Shown here piece by piece: positions 10,101 to 20,500 of a stretch of 64,000 bases of DNA. The stretch covers positions 1,857,836 through 1,921,835 of the forward strand of contig JACDOX010000051.1 of assembly GCA_014549065.1 (NCBI GenBank), read 5' to 3'. Made by a program: the position numbers and the translations under genes. Source of the stretch: Cardinalis cardinalis. Lineage: Eukaryota; Chordata; Aves; Passeriformes; Cardinalidae. Numbering within the stretch: the first letter of the stretch is position 1; every line of letters begins with the position of its first letter. The notes under the pieces are model-generated. The model did not search any database and had not been told where the DNA came from. It saw only the letters and a program-made list of their open reading frames with translations.

Positions 10101-12660
10101 CAGCACCTCCACCTCAGAGCTGTTGATATCTGCAGTCTGTCAGAGAGGATGGATGCTCAGTATCCCTCTTCCTCACGGGGCTCTGTGCACCCCTGTCACC
10201 ACTTTAGCNTGGGTGTCTGGGACCTGAGTGCTTCCAGCCCTGGTTACCTTGAGCACTTGCACATAGGGGACCCCGTCGGGGCCGTAGTTGCTGCCGTTCA
10301 CTTCAATGTGCTTCAGCCACTGGATGTGGGGCTGGGCATCACTGTAGACCTTGCAGAAGAACTCCACATCGCTGCCCACCAGGGCTGTGGTGTTGGCAGG
10401 CAGCCCAGCCTGCAAGATGGGCCTGTGCGGGGACCTCTCTGTGCACAGGGAGCAGAGCAGTGTCACTGACACGGTGGCCCAGAGCACAGGCTTTCTCCCT
10501 CCTCCTCCACCCACCAGGGAGCCACANAGAGCCCTTCCCCAGCCCTAAAAGAAACCAGTGCAACCCAAGCCTGGTCTCCATCCTGTGTCCCTGGGTTTGA
10601 GGGACATGTGAGCTGCACCAGTGCAAAGGCCATGAACAGAGGCTCCTGCACCCCTTTCCCTGACCCCACCAGGCAGGGGGAAGCCCAGATCAGCACCAAG
10701 CTGAGGAACCCTCACCCAGCACGTCCAGGAGGTAACTGTAGCGGATGCTGCCAAACCTGTTTTCCACCAGGCAAGTGTAGTTGCCGCGGTCGGAGGGCAC
10801 CACGCTCTCCATCACCAGGCTCCAGTGCTGGTGCCGGAGCTGCAGAGGGGCAGGTAAGGCAGTGAGGTGAGTTGGGGAGGATGGATCCTGGGAGGGAAGC
10901 TGTGGTGGGAGGAGCTGGCCCGTACCCGGATGCCCCCGATGCGGTGCTCNCCTCGGAACTCGCGCCCGTTCTTGAACCAGCGGATGCTGGGGCTGGGGCT
11001 GCCCGAGGCNGGGCAGCGGAACTTCACCGTGTTCCCCGCAGGGACTGCGTACAGCTTCTTGTCCATCCGGTGTGGGTGAGTCCAGTAAGGAGCTGGGGAC
11101 ATGCAGGATGTCAGTGGGAGGGGCTGTGCAGGGCGCAGGAGGCAGCAGTGCCCCCTGCCCCTGGTTCTGCCCCACCTGCCCTCTCCTGCAGTGCCCCGGT
11201 GTGGCACTGACCTCTGTGCACATAGACTGACTCCTCATTTCGGTCTCCGCGGGGACTGTCCCCATCACTGTCTTCATCATCATCNCCTGACGCCAGGGAG
11301 TCTGCAAAGGGAACCGGGTTGAGAGGGACATCCCTGCCTGCAGGGCTGGGCGGGCAGCGGCTGCCTCACTGCCCCGGGGGTAGCAGGGTGCTGCCGGGGC
11401 TCCTACCCACGACAGAGATGGTGAAGTTGCGCAGGACCTCTCCAGTTCCCCGTGCCCGGCACACGTAGAGCCCTGAGTCCTCGTAGGTGACCTCTGAGAT
11501 CTCCAGCAGGTCCTGATGGAGATGGATGCGACCCCCCGAGACGAGTGGACGAGACTCCTTGTACCAGACCACACTGGCACCACTCTGGTTGGCATCACAG
11601 TACAGCTTCAATGTGTTCCCCGGGTCCAGTAGGAGATGTTCNTCTTCTGACTCCAGCAAGGGTCTCTCAAACAGCTCTGGAGAGATGTGGTGAGCACCCA
11701 CCCCAGCGCTCACCCCTCCCTGACAGCAGGACCCCTCCATATGCCCATCTTAGTGCGGAGAGCATGTGGTGTGACACAGCCCAGAGCCTGGCTCTGCCAC
11801 CCCAGAATCGGGTAAGGGCTGGACTCTGCCCTGAACACAGGGACANGGTTTCCCCAATGGCATGTCCCCGTCCAAGGCCACACATGACACTATCCTTCCA
11901 CCACTCCCAGTGGCTCAGGGTGCTGCGGCTTGCTCTGCCTTACTGAAGTAAGGTAACAAACCCCTCCAGACACCCAATGTCAAACCTCTACATGCCCCAA
12001 GCACGGCTGGGACCCCTAACCCTGGCGGTGCCCGGGCTGGCAGCAGAGCCCAGCTTGCAGCAGCATGTGCACGTGGAGGGCAGAAACAACCTGGCCGCCA
12101 GCACAGCAGTCCCACGGCAGCCCGACTGCCCGCGTGAAGGAACCTGGAGCACACGAGTGTGTGTCCAGCCCAGGTCATGGGCAGCACAGGAGGGATGTGG
12201 GGCAGCTGGTCTCTGGTCCCCGGGGACGCGTCCTTCTCCCGCACCCACCACAGCGAGGCACGAAGTGCCCGCATTTCGCCAGGAGTCACACACAGCAGCC
12301 ACAGCCCACAGCGGCCTCACAACCCCTCTGCCACGCGTGTCCAGCGAGCGAGCCAAGCCCCAGCAGCACAGGGACAGCCCGGCTGGAGCCACCTTGCCCC
12401 TGTCAGTGATGGAAACGCCGGTCCCTGTGCCGTGTCCCCAGCTCCCGCCAGCCCTGCCCTGCAGGCAGAGCGGTGGGGCTGCGTGCCCAGGGCAAAAACC
12501 CGCATCCCAGCCCGGGGGTCGCCGCCCCAGAAAGCACGAACCCACTCCCGCCGCCGCCCGGCTCCCCTTCGCTCCCCGCAGCCGTACCTGGCTCCATCGC
12601 CCTGCCCCGTGCAGCCGCCGCCAGCAGCAGCCCCGCCACGACCTGCAAGAGGGGCCGCAT
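7046..12660 (-). CDS. FGFR4: Fibroblast growth factor receptor 4, complete coding region (17 coding exons)
   Basis: Single-pass plasma-membrane receptor tyrosine kinase for FGFs with heparan sulfate and klotho-type co-receptors. The exons, from 12660 down to 7046, have consensus GT-AG junctions and compatible phases throughout. They total 2403 nt, or 800 residues plus TAA; human FGFR4 is about 802. Domain order: signal peptide (1 to ~20), Ig1, acid box (~116-125), Ig2, Ig3 of the IIIc type, membrane helix (~369-389), juxtamembrane segment, split tyrosine kinase (~466-750) and a Ser-rich tail. Visible kinase residues are the loop GEGCFG (473-478), Lys502, alpha-C Glu519, gatekeeper Val549, HRD Asp611, DFG 629-631 and activation-loop Tyr641/Tyr642. 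The start was chosen because this ATG opens a signal peptide. FGFR4 rather than FGFR1-3 is indicated by the close match through Ig2-Ig3, the PHRPILQAG region, the DPLPL tail and the ZNF346 neighbour. Confidence 0.98.
7279..7384 (-). CDS. FGFR4: FGFR4 coding exon 16: end of kinase C-lobe
   Basis: This 106-nt exon encodes YMLMRECWHAVPSQRPTF and KQLVEGLDKILAAVSEE, including the conserved C-lobe Trp and Arg. Confidence 0.98.
7452..7589 (-). CDS. FGFR4: FGFR4 coding exon 15: kinase C-lobe
   Basis: This 138-nt exon encodes VWSFGILMWEIF, GSPYPGIPVEELF and a Pro/Cys-rich HRMDRP...NCTHEL segment. Both phases agree with its neighbours. Confidence 0.97.
7854..7924 (-). CDS. FGFR4: FGFR4 coding exon 14: kinase P+1 loop and APE motif
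   Basis: This 71-nt exon encodes GRLPVKWMAPEALFDRVY followed by THQSDV, which holds the APE motif and the start of alpha-F. Confidence 0.98.
7999..8121 (-). CDS. FGFR4: FGFR4 coding exon 13: catalytic and activation loops
   Basis: This exon encodes CIHRDLAARNVLV, KIADFGLARDV and DIDYYKKTSN. Catalytic Asp611, DFG Asp629 and the tandem tyrosines 641/642 are intact. The N at 8056 is the wobble base of the Ala before DFG. Confidence 0.98.
8526..8716 (-). CDS. FGFR4: FGFR4 coding exon 12: hinge and kinase insert
   Basis: This exon encodes PLYVIVEFAAKGNLREYL (gatekeeper Val549, hinge Phe551), then a kinase insert with Pro-rich and acidic parts, and LVSCVYQVARGMEYLESK. Phe551 stands where human FGFR4 has Cys552 and other FGFRs have Tyr. 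Confidence 0.97.
8853..8963 (-). CDS. FGFR4: FGFR4 coding exon 11: kinase alpha-C helix
   Basis: This 111-nt exon encodes ATDKDLADLISEMEMMK, with Glu519 placed 17 residues after Lys502 as expected for the salt bridge. It ends in NIINLLGVCTQD. Confidence 0.98.
9063..9184 (-). CDS. FGFR4: FGFR4 coding exon 10: glycine loop and catalytic lysine
   Basis: This exon encodes LVLGKPLGEGCFGQVV, the ATP-binding loop with Cys476 that is common to FGFRs, followed by TVAVKMLK with ATP-anchoring Lys502. Confidence 0.98.
9328..9473 (-). CDS. FGFR4: FGFR4 coding exon 9: juxtamembrane segment
   Basis: Residues ~417-464, Ser-rich, with the family motif TRLSSS and the end DLPLDAKWEFPRDK that leads into the kinase. 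The donor is read as GACAA/gtacgg, which keeps frame with the next exon. The N at 9450 is the wobble base of a Ser codon. Confidence 0.95.
9721..9914 (-). CDS. FGFR4: FGFR4 coding exon 8: stalk and transmembrane helix
   Basis: Residues ~352-416. An acidic stalk leads to YTDIIIYTSGSLAVAM and an Ile/Val-rich run, giving one hydrophobic helix at about 369-389 that stops at Arg390. The position equivalent to human Gly388 is Val387. The N at 9784 is the wobble base of a Ser codon. Confidence 0.96.
9998..10136 (-). CDS. FGFR4: FGFR4 coding exon 7: second half of Ig-like domain 3 (IIIc type)
   Basis: This exon encodes TADINSSEVEVLYLRNVS and AGEYTCLAGNSIG, the IIIc-type half of Ig3 that sets FGF specificity. 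Sequons NSS and NVS are present. No alternative IIIb exon lies on either side. Confidence 0.97.
10248..10438 (-). CDS. FGFR4: FGFR4 coding exon 6: first half of Ig-like domain 3 (IIIa)
   Basis: This 191-nt exon encodes ERSPHRPILQAGLPANTT through the first Ig3 cysteine (FFCKVYSDAQPH) and ends at VQVLK. It is followed by a short 111-base intron (10137-10247). Confidence 0.97.
10716..10839 (-). CDS. FGFR4: FGFR4 coding exon 5: second half of Ig-like domain 2
   Basis: This 124-nt exon encodes HQHWSLVMESVVPSDRG, NYTCLVEN with the second Ig2 cysteine, and the linker SYLLDVL leading to Ig3. Length and both phases match the family's gene structure. Confidence 0.96.
10926..11092 (-). CDS. FGFR4: FGFR4 coding exon 4: first half of Ig-like domain 2
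   Basis: This exon begins with APYWTHPHRMDKK, the heparin-binding start of Ig2, and continues through VKFRC and the Trp of SIRWFKNG. Two N bases (10950 and 11011) fall at wobble positions of Gly and Pro codons. Confidence 0.95.
11212..11301 (-). CDS. FGFR4: FGFR4 coding exon 3: acid box linker
   Basis: This 90-nt exon encodes the acidic stretch GDDDEDSDGD between Ig1 and Ig2, which in the family contributes to autoinhibition. The N at 11285 is the wobble base of a Gly codon. Confidence 0.94.
11407..11676 (-). CDS. FGFR4: FGFR4 coding exon 2: Ig-like domain 1
   Basis: This 270-nt exon encodes residues ~25-114. The domain-defining cysteines are in LYCDANQSG and GLYVCRARG, and the Trp is in VVWYKE. 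N-glycosylation sequons NQS and NFT are present. The N at 11642 is the third base of a GAN codon (Glu or Asp). Confidence 0.95.
12588..12660 (-). CDS. FGFR4: FGFR4 coding exon 1: start codon and signal peptide
   Basis: ATG at 12660-12658 follows a GC-rich leader. The first ~20 residues are an Arg start followed by a Leu/Ala/Val-rich core (GLLLAAAARG), a typical signal peptide. The donor after GAGCCAG leaves one base, which pairs with AG of the next exon to give Glu. Confidence 0.93.
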
Positions 12661-12691
12661 CTTCCAGCCCCCCCAGCGAGGGGGTCCCACC
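12661..12691 (-). other. FGFR4: FGFR4 5' UTR portion of the first coding exon
   Basis: Reading leftward, tgtcccgcag precedes GGTGGG and ends a plausible intron at 12692-12693. That leaves 31 bases of leader before the ATG. A non-coding first exon should lie in the CpG island to the right. One possible donor is CACCGCCG/gtaacc near 13040, but it cannot be proved. Confidence 0.5.
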
Positions 12692-13520
12692 CTGCGGGAC
12701 AGGCAGGGTCGGGTGAGCGGATCCGGGCGGGCAGCCCCCTCCTCTCCCGAGGCACCGGGGAGAAGCAGTGCGAGGTCCGCAGGTCACCGCGAGGGTGGGT
12801 GGGCATGGAAGGGAGGCAGAGCACGGGGGTCCCTGGGCTGGAACGGGAGGGGGCACGGGATGGGAAACGCCCGGTTTGGGTGCCGGGAATCCGACCTCTC
12901 CAGCCAGCGGCAGCCTGCTCGGGGCGCTAGGGGAGGTTAACCGGGGCGGGGGACGGCGGGGGATCCCAGGGAGGGGTAGAGCGTCCCGGGACGGGGGGGC
13001 CCGAATGGTGCCGGGGGCGAGGGTCGCGGTCGGCGAGGTTACCGGCGGTGACGGGCTCCCGCGGCGGAGCCGCCTGCGCTGCGCGGGCCGGGGCAAAGTC
13101 CGGGGACAGCGGGCTCAGCGCCGCCGAGCCCCACACCGCGGCCCCATGGCGGCAGGGCCGGGGACGGCTCCGGCTCCGGGCTCGGGACGGCTCCGGCTGC
13201 GGGCAGGGCTGGGGCTCGCTCCGGGCTGGCTCCGGCCCCGCTCTGCCGCCGCCTCGGGGGCGCGGGCACTTTGTAGGGACGCGCTCGGGTTACAGCGGCC
13301 CCGCCCGGAGCGCTGGGGAGGCGGGAGGGGGGGACGGGGACCGGCCCCGCTTCTCCGGCATCTCTGCAAACCGACCTGCCGCCGAGCTGGACGGGGGAAG
13401 TGGGGGGGTAGCACCGGCCTTTCCCCCCCAGCAGCGAGAGGCGGCCCCCGGCTCCCTCCATCCCGGCTCCGCCGGTGCAGCCTCCCCNCGCGGGTGGGGA
13501 ACGCAGGGGGCTGCAAAACA

Positions 13521-16500
13521 CCCGGGGCTGCTCCCCTGTGCTGTCCTCCAGGCGTGGGGAGCAGCANATGGGACAGGGGGCAAGGCCACCCCGTTTCCCC
13601 CCGATTGCTGGGAGTAGGAGCACTCCAGCCTCAAGCAGGTGTGGTGGCCCAGGCTGGGTGCTGAGCGTTGCTGGGTGCCCAGCAGCCCACACGCTAATTG
13701 TGCCATAATTAGTTGTAGCGTTATCGCTGTCAGTGCCATAAAGTGGNTGTGACCCTCATTAGGAGCCCATAACGGAGCCCCATAAAACGTGGCTAAGGTG
13801 CGAGCCAGCGTTGGAGTGGCCTAATCCAACCCATAAACACTTCGCCCTCACCTTCCCTATGCTGTTGCCTGTGCTGGGGCAGGCAGACCCCACCATGCCC
13901 GGGCCCTGCTGCTCGGTGGGCCATGCAAGACCCCTTGGCACTGGGGGATGCCTGGCCTCAGACACTCTGAGCTGGTGTGATCCCAAGGAACGATGTCCCC
14001 TGAGCATCCNGCTGCCATCAGGAGGGGTCAGTGTCCCCCAGTACATGGCCAGGGTCTGGCCCTAGAGCTGCTCTCCTTTCCTGTATCGCCGTCTGCTTCA
14101 CCACCTGCTTTCCAGTAGATCTTCCAGGGCTGTGCTGAGCTCCATACACAGCCTTGCCCATGCCTGGTGTGGATCTTGAGGCCCTGTGAGTGGGGTACAC
14201 TGTCACTGTCACTGCTCATTTTGTAGGGCCACACTGTGAGTCCTGGGTACAGCCTTGTCCATGCTGCTCCACTGTGCCAAATCATCCAGCATGACACGGT
14301 TTCACTGTGAGGTCTGGTTGGTGCTACAATCTCNCATAGCACCATCCACCCTGTGTTGCTCCCCATTTGGAGTACTGGTGTCCCCTTGGGGTGCAGAGGT
14401 GCACAGAGCAGTCCTGGGGGCCAGCAGCCCCCAGCAGCTGTTCATTCCTGCTGACGCGTGAAGCGGACGAGAACATCAATTTCACGGAGCAGCGGCCGCC
14501 CCTGCAGAGTTCACAGCGTGCCGGAAGCACAGAAAAATGTTGGGTTCAGCTCAATTCGAACCAAAACCAAATTAAAACCAGAGAGAAGGGGATGTTTCCA
14601 GTACTGGGAACACCAGGGAGAGCTGGGACTCTGGGGAGCCTGTGGGAGCCACAGTCTGGGATGAACATGGAAAGATTCCCTGTACCCCAGGGCTCCCCAA
14701 TGCTGAGTGGAAGAAGGGCAAGCAGACCAGTGTGGGCACATTGCCCAGTGTCACACTGAACATCCCCATTGGGCCAGGACAATGCCAGGCACAGGCCAGG
14801 GCTTGGTGGGGCTCTGCTGTAGGCGGCTGGGATCTGGTCACCTCCCTGCCGTGGGGCAGTGCTGGGCTGGGGCTGGGCTGCCTGGCTTGATTTATAGCAG
14901 CAACTGACTGCAAACAAAAAGCCCTTCACAGCAGCCCAGCCCCACCGCCTGCCACCCGCTGCCGGCAGCACCACAACAGCCTCTGCCACGCCAGCAGCTC
15001 AACAAGGGAGGATTGTGCCAGCACAGCACTCTGCACCATGGGCGCACCTCTGCCCCAGCACCCTCCTCTGGTGCCCCTGTCTCCCCCAGCTCCTGGGCTG
15101 CCCCATCACTGTGGCACAAGCGATGTGAGACCCGTGGTTACTTAGCACAGACACAGCGGGGTGCCCAGAGATGAAGTGTGTTCTCAGAACTCCAGAGATG
15201 GTGCAGTGGGATCCCTCTTGCCCCATGTCCCGTTGGGAGAGACGACCCCCTGGCCAGACTCTTGGCCTTGCTTACGTGTGTGGGGCCCCGCGGCAGCGAG
15301 CACGCACAAGGGGCCGGGCGCCGGCATGCTGGGGCTCCATCCTCCCGCCCCTGCCCCTTCCCCCAGGCAGTAAATCATCCCCACTCTCCTCATGAAAGGA
15401 CCATGTATGTGCTGCCGGTGCAGGGAGCCTGCCTGGTGCCAACAATATTGCTCTTGGAAGGCAGCCGGAGCTGCGGGAACACAGCCGCCCCTTGTGCCTG
15501 GCCCCAGCACTTGCCGCCACTCCCGCTGTGGTGGCACCTGCGGCCAGCAGAGCCCGCGCAGCACGGTGGCTCCTGCGGGGGCCAGAGCCTGGGGGGCTCT
15601 TTCCTCCTGGAAGTTTCTCTTGGCCTCCGCTGAACGGCTCTTGTTTGGGGCATAGAAGCCCCAGCTCACTGTACTCTGTACGTGCATAGGATCTGAGGCT
15701 GAGCAGGCTCATTCCATGGGCTGGGGTGATGTGAACCTTCTGGCACTGAGGGAGCGGGTTAGCCCTGGAGCAAGGGGTGAGCCCCAGCACAAGAGCTTCC
15801 AGCTCCATGCAGTCCCACNGGTTTCAACGTGGTAGCTTCCAGTCCCAACCACAACCTGCTGCCCTCATATCAGTGGGCACCCGCTGAGGAAGGCAGGGGG
15901 CAAGCTGGACAGGNAGGCAGCTGCCCCAGACTGGGAACAGTGCTCTGCAGGGGCTGGGTCCTGCCCTGGAGGCAAGCAGCCAGGTTTGGGGCAGTGTGTC
16001 NCACCAGGCCCTGGTCTTGCCTGCCCATCCTTATCTCCGGCTGGGAAGGACTCATGGAGCAACCCAGCTCGGTTAAGGTTTAACCAGGTAGAACCTGGCA
16101 AACATAAACCTGCTGCTCCCTCTGGGGAGCCAAGAATGTGGGGCCCAGTGCAGGGGCTGCAGGACAGGGACACCAGGGGCCCAGGCTTTGTCTAGCCTCC
16201 AGCATGGCACAGCAGCATCCACAGATCTGGGCAGTGAAGGCTGAGCAAGGAACATANAAGCTGAGGGTGATATGGCAGGAGGGTGGGCAGTGTCATGCCT
16301 TGTCCCACTGCAGCGCTGCCACCTCTTCCTGCCCTGGCTGTGTGGGGGAGTGCTGCAGTCGCAGCTGCCACAGGGAATGAGGTGCATGGGGCCAGAATGT
16401 GTCGGGCTCCCTGTGGGGACATGGTACACACTGTGTGCTGGGTTGGGCACCACAGCGCTGACCTACGGGCCAAGAAAGCAGGAGCTTTGCTCACCAGCCC

Positions 16501-17432
16501 TGTCCCCTGTACAACACTGGGTGCTCAGCCCAGTAAAGCANCAGCCATGTCAAGGAAATGCAAAGCAAGAACAGGGCCACCCCAATCTTCCCAGCCCCTA
16601 ATTGTAAGCAGGCACCCAGTCCTGACTCCACATCTGCACTTGATTTACTCAATGGAGCCTGAGGGGCCACGAGGGATGGCAGTGGCTGGGGCTGTGGCCA
16701 GGACTGAGCTTCTCTGGGCTGAAGCAGGGTGTGCTCCTGGTGGAGCAACTGGCTCCACAGAGCTGGCTGAAGTCTGGGCAGGGGACTGTGGTGCTTCTGT
16801 GGAGGATGTGGCTGGTGGGTGGCTCTATGCTCTGTCAGCCCAGAAGACAACGGATTTCAGACTGTTGAGGCAGCCAGAGCCCTGGCCCAGGGCAGAGCTG
16901 GGCCAACAGCACCAACACCAGGGCACACCTAGGGACAAGGGCCATGCTCCATCCTCAGCCTCCCGGCCATGTGGGTGGCTCTGGTCCCACAGCCAGACTC
17001 CAGGTCCCCTCCTGTCATGCCTGGGGGTGCCCATGGGTGCTGGTGANAGCAGTCTCTGAGAGAGCAGTCTCTGAGAGCAGTCCAGCAGCAGAATGGGCAG
17101 CCCCCCAGAGGGGACAGGGAGAAGATGCCACTACCAGCTTGCTGCCAAACCCTCCTTACACCAGATAGACACTTCCTCTCACACCGCACCCACCTTCACA
17201 GGAAGCAATTACACAATGAAAACTACTCTAAGGGAGTGAAGTATTTGCTGTCTAGCAAGTCTCTTCCAGCTGGATCCTTTTCCTGACAGATTCAGTCCCC
17301 GTTCTGCTCAACGGGTGTATACAGGAGGGTAGGGCTTTGCTTATCCAGAGGGATAATGAAACCATTGTGGGCTGGCAAAGGATGTGCGTTCTGGGGCCAC
17401 CAACAACTCCAAGAATAGTGCTGCAACTTGCT
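13521..17432. other. Spacer between FGFR4 and ZNF346
   Basis: No exon, RNA gene or mobile element was recognised. The left end (13.68-13.85 kb) holds a cluster of CCATAA motifs, reported separately. The part just below 17433 is expected to include the ZNF346 3' UTR, but no canonical minus-strand polyadenylation hexamer was found close to the stop. A small 17-base duplication (agagcagtctctgag) lies near 17047-17080. Confidence 0.5.
13703..13836. promoter_or_regulatory. Cluster of five CCATAA motifs upstream of FGFR4
   Basis: CCATAA occurs at 13703, 13736, 13767, 13780 and 13831. Three of these read CCATAAA, whose reverse complement TTTATGG resembles binding sites of CDX and posterior HOX factors. 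An inverted pair ctaatt/aattag (13694-13712) lies at the left end. The block is about 1 kb upstream of the FGFR4 start. The regulatory role is inference. Confidence 0.3.
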
Positions 17433-17538
17433 CTAGAGGTCTTGGCTGAAGTAACTGTAGCCTCCTGGGCCAGTTGACTCCTCCCGGACATACTGTTGTG
17501 GCGGGAACGGTCCGACAACCGGCACTGCTCCTGGCATC
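17433..17538 (-). CDS. ZNF346: ZNF346 exon 7: C-terminal tail and stop
   Basis: A pyrimidine-rich tract and cgtgcag precede GATGCC, so CA from exon 6 plus G gives Gln in frame. The tail is Pro/Gln-rich (VVGPFPPQQYVREE) and ends GGYSYFSQDL, then TAG at 17435-17433. It is accepted on acceptor quality, exact phase and the clean stop. It does not resemble the human canonical tail closely, so an isoform difference or a missed small exon is possible. Confidence 0.7.
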
Positions 17539-20500
17539 CTGCACGTTGAAGGGAGCAAGAAAAAGGAAAAAAAGGAGACAATGTCACAAATGCTCTGAAA
17601 TGTGCCAGCTGCAATCACTGCTCAGCAGGCAAGGCTGTCAGCAGAGCAACAGCCTACTGCAGCCAAGGCAACAACTTGCCAGAAAATCTTCCAAGTGAAT
17701 CCCTGCTCTCTGTGCCTGTGTGTAAACAGACACCTTTAGCATGGCAGAATTAGCTGCGGCAGAGCTCAAGGACTGCTAAAGAGCTCCCATTACAAAGCAA
17801 GCCTCCTGCCTCTCTGCAGGCTGCAGAAGCTGGAACAGGACTGCACAGCTGAATCCAGAGCAGCATTCTAAAAGGCAGTTGTGTGGCTGCAAACAGCCTT
17901 GACAACAGCAGTGTCCTTAAAGAGAACATTAATGTGTGTGTTGGGAACATGTTAGCTCTCTAGAATGGGATACTTCCTATACACTGATCTAGTTGTGCTG
18001 TTCAAAAGCTGGAACTTCCCTGGGATGAAAGATGTCTTCCCATCAAGTACTCCCCAGAGCTCAGGGACCAGGAGGCAGTTATTCCATAGACAGGCAACAA
18101 GAGATTCCAGTTTTCTTCCTGTCCCTTCTGGGGAATTTGGCTAGGAGCCTGCCCTCCCTTCAGGTAGGATTTCCTAATACCTCTTCCTTTTAAGAAGCTT
18201 TCTAACCAACCAGGCTCATTACTGTGCCTCTTTAAGTGAAAGCTCTTAAATTAAAGACTGGCAGTCTCCAGAACAAGTATTTTTGGTATTAATCACCTGG
18301 CAGCATAATTTTTTTCAATTAATAATATATGCAGGGGATGCCATTATTTAACTTGCCAGCTGTAAGAGTGAGTTCAGCAATACAGTCCAGGTTTCTGGAG
18401 CGTGCTGACTATATGCCAGATTTTAAAACAAGCAATCCCAAAGGAGATTAGAATTGCAAGCAGATCTCCACTGAGCCAGTCCTTTTAATTAAATTAAAAT
18501 CTCAGTTGTTAAGAGAAACTGTGTTTAATAGGTGTCAGGTTCACTGCAAAGGTCTGCGCTGAGCTGAACTATTNGGAACCAAAAGCAACCGGAGGCACTT
18601 CTACCTCGGCAGAACGACTGGGCTGTCTGCAGAGGGAGCTCCTGGAGCAGTGTCAGGACACACAGAGAGAGCCTGCACAGACCCTGCTGTTCTGTTTGGA
18701 AGTCAGCTGGAAACACGTGCTCAAAACTGCATTTTAGGTTATATTTAGGCCATCGATTTGAACAGAGACGCTGGAAACACACTTAGATAAGAACATTACT
18801 TACTGATTCTTGTGTTTGAAGCCACTGATGTGAGCTTGGTACTGCTCTATGGAGTTCAGCACTATGTTACATGTGCTGCAGGGGTAGCCCTTCCCAGCTG
18901 AAACAGACAGCAATGTTAGCACACACAGAAGCCAATCCCCGTGCCTGAGCTAGAAACAAGCAAGATACTCAATCACCTGATTTATTAAACCCTAAACAAA
19001 GACAAGTAACAGTCAACAATCTGACCAGGCAGGGAGACTACAGAATCCCACTTCCCCACCGTGTATCAGCCAGTTATTGCAAGGGAATCACCAAGCCAAA
19101 AAAGCTTTCCTGATCAGAACATNGTTTGTTCATCGCTAAAAACACACACATGTTCCCTACAAACAGTTCATAGTATCAGGCATAGTAAAAGTTTCAGATT
19201 TGGACCCCAAACCCCAAAGGCTATANTGCCTTTGCAACTCTGTTTCTCTCCCATATTCCCACTTCTGCTCATCTGGACATCTCAAAACAGAAAGTAAGAG
19301 ATACTGAATTTGTAAGCTTATAACATTTCAATAAAAAAGGCAGCCAGAGGAGATTACATCCACTGTCCAGCTCCACAATGCAGCATTTTGCTAAGCCTTG
19401 CTGAGGTGCCAACNGAGGATATTAAGCTCTGTCCTCAAGCAGTTTGGTTACAGTCAGTGGATCAGTTAACTGCCAGGGAAAAAAAAAGTTTCCAACAATA
19501 GTGGTACTCGACAGGATCATTGGTTTTGTGTAACATGACAACTCCAGCTGGACTGAAAGTTCAGGAGGTCACAGATACCAAACAGGCAAGTACTGCAGCA
19601 CAGGAGTCTCTAACAGGGAAAAATTCTGGCAGTTGTCCTCAAGACATTAAGCACTCCTGAATTTTGGGACACTGAGGAAGGGCTCTGGTTGGGACTCTCA
19701 CAAGGAAAACATTTCCTTAAGGTGAAAGAGGAGATGGACCCCAGGTGTGCAGAGCAGTAAATCGTCGGGAAGCTCAACTCTGTAGCAGACACTTTGCCAC
19801 GTGGCTGCTGCACCTCAGATACGTCAGAATCCAGTGGGACACAGCTCTTAAAATGGAGCTGGATCTGGGCAGTAAAGGCCAGAGGNGCTGATACCCTGCT
19901 GCTTCCCTGCACCATCAATGTCAAGGTTTCTCTGTTGCAGACCCATCCAACAGGTGCATGCACAAAGTTGTCTGAACTACACTCCTCAACTCCAAACCAC
20001 TTTTCCCCAAGGAACTTTAAGCAAGCAACCACCTCAGTGTTGCATTTGCAAAGAACACATCTTCATCTGCTGCAAGTCAGGTCCCAGCAGAGAGTGTAGG
20101 GACAACTGTGGCTGTTGGCACACAGACACAGGCAAAGAGAGCAGGACAAAACATCTCTGACTGCAGCTCATCTCATCTGAGAAGCCCCTGATAATANCCT
20201 AGGCTATGAAACCTTTCCTGAAGAGCTGAAGTGCCCTGGAGATGTGACCGTACACATTCCCGTTCCGCTGGCACTTCTTGGGACACATCAATCACACAGG
20301 CAAGGGCACTGCCCACCTACCCAGGCAACAGCACTGCCCACCTACCCAGCCTGTCTGGGCTGGGGCTCCTGCCCCTGTCAGCACCTGAGTCACACTCAAA
20401 TGGAACCATTCATCAGACCCCACTAATTAGGTGCAGAGCAGATGGGTAACGTGAGATACTGAGCACCTTTTCCATCTCCCACACGGCCACGCAATGTGGG

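Larger units (their letters stand above)
12540..13520 (-). promoter_or_regulatory. FGFR4: CpG island over the FGFR4 5' end
   Basis: Dense CpG and high GC from the signal-peptide exon to about 13.5 kb, with GC-box-like runs and no TATA motif on the minus strand. Its place immediately upstream of the FGFR4 start makes it the likely FGFR4 promoter and non-coding first exon. Long open frames here come from the low frequency of stop codons in GC-rich DNA. Confidence 0.65.

Noticed and set aside
12692..13520. Long open frames such as 12768-13664 on the plus strand
   Set aside because: CpG-island frames over the FGFR4 promoter. No start context, splice structure or recognised domain.
17252..17614. 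120-codon minus-strand frame over the ZNF346 last exon
   Set aside because: It is in a different frame from the one that joins exon 6 in phase and crosses the splice acceptor.
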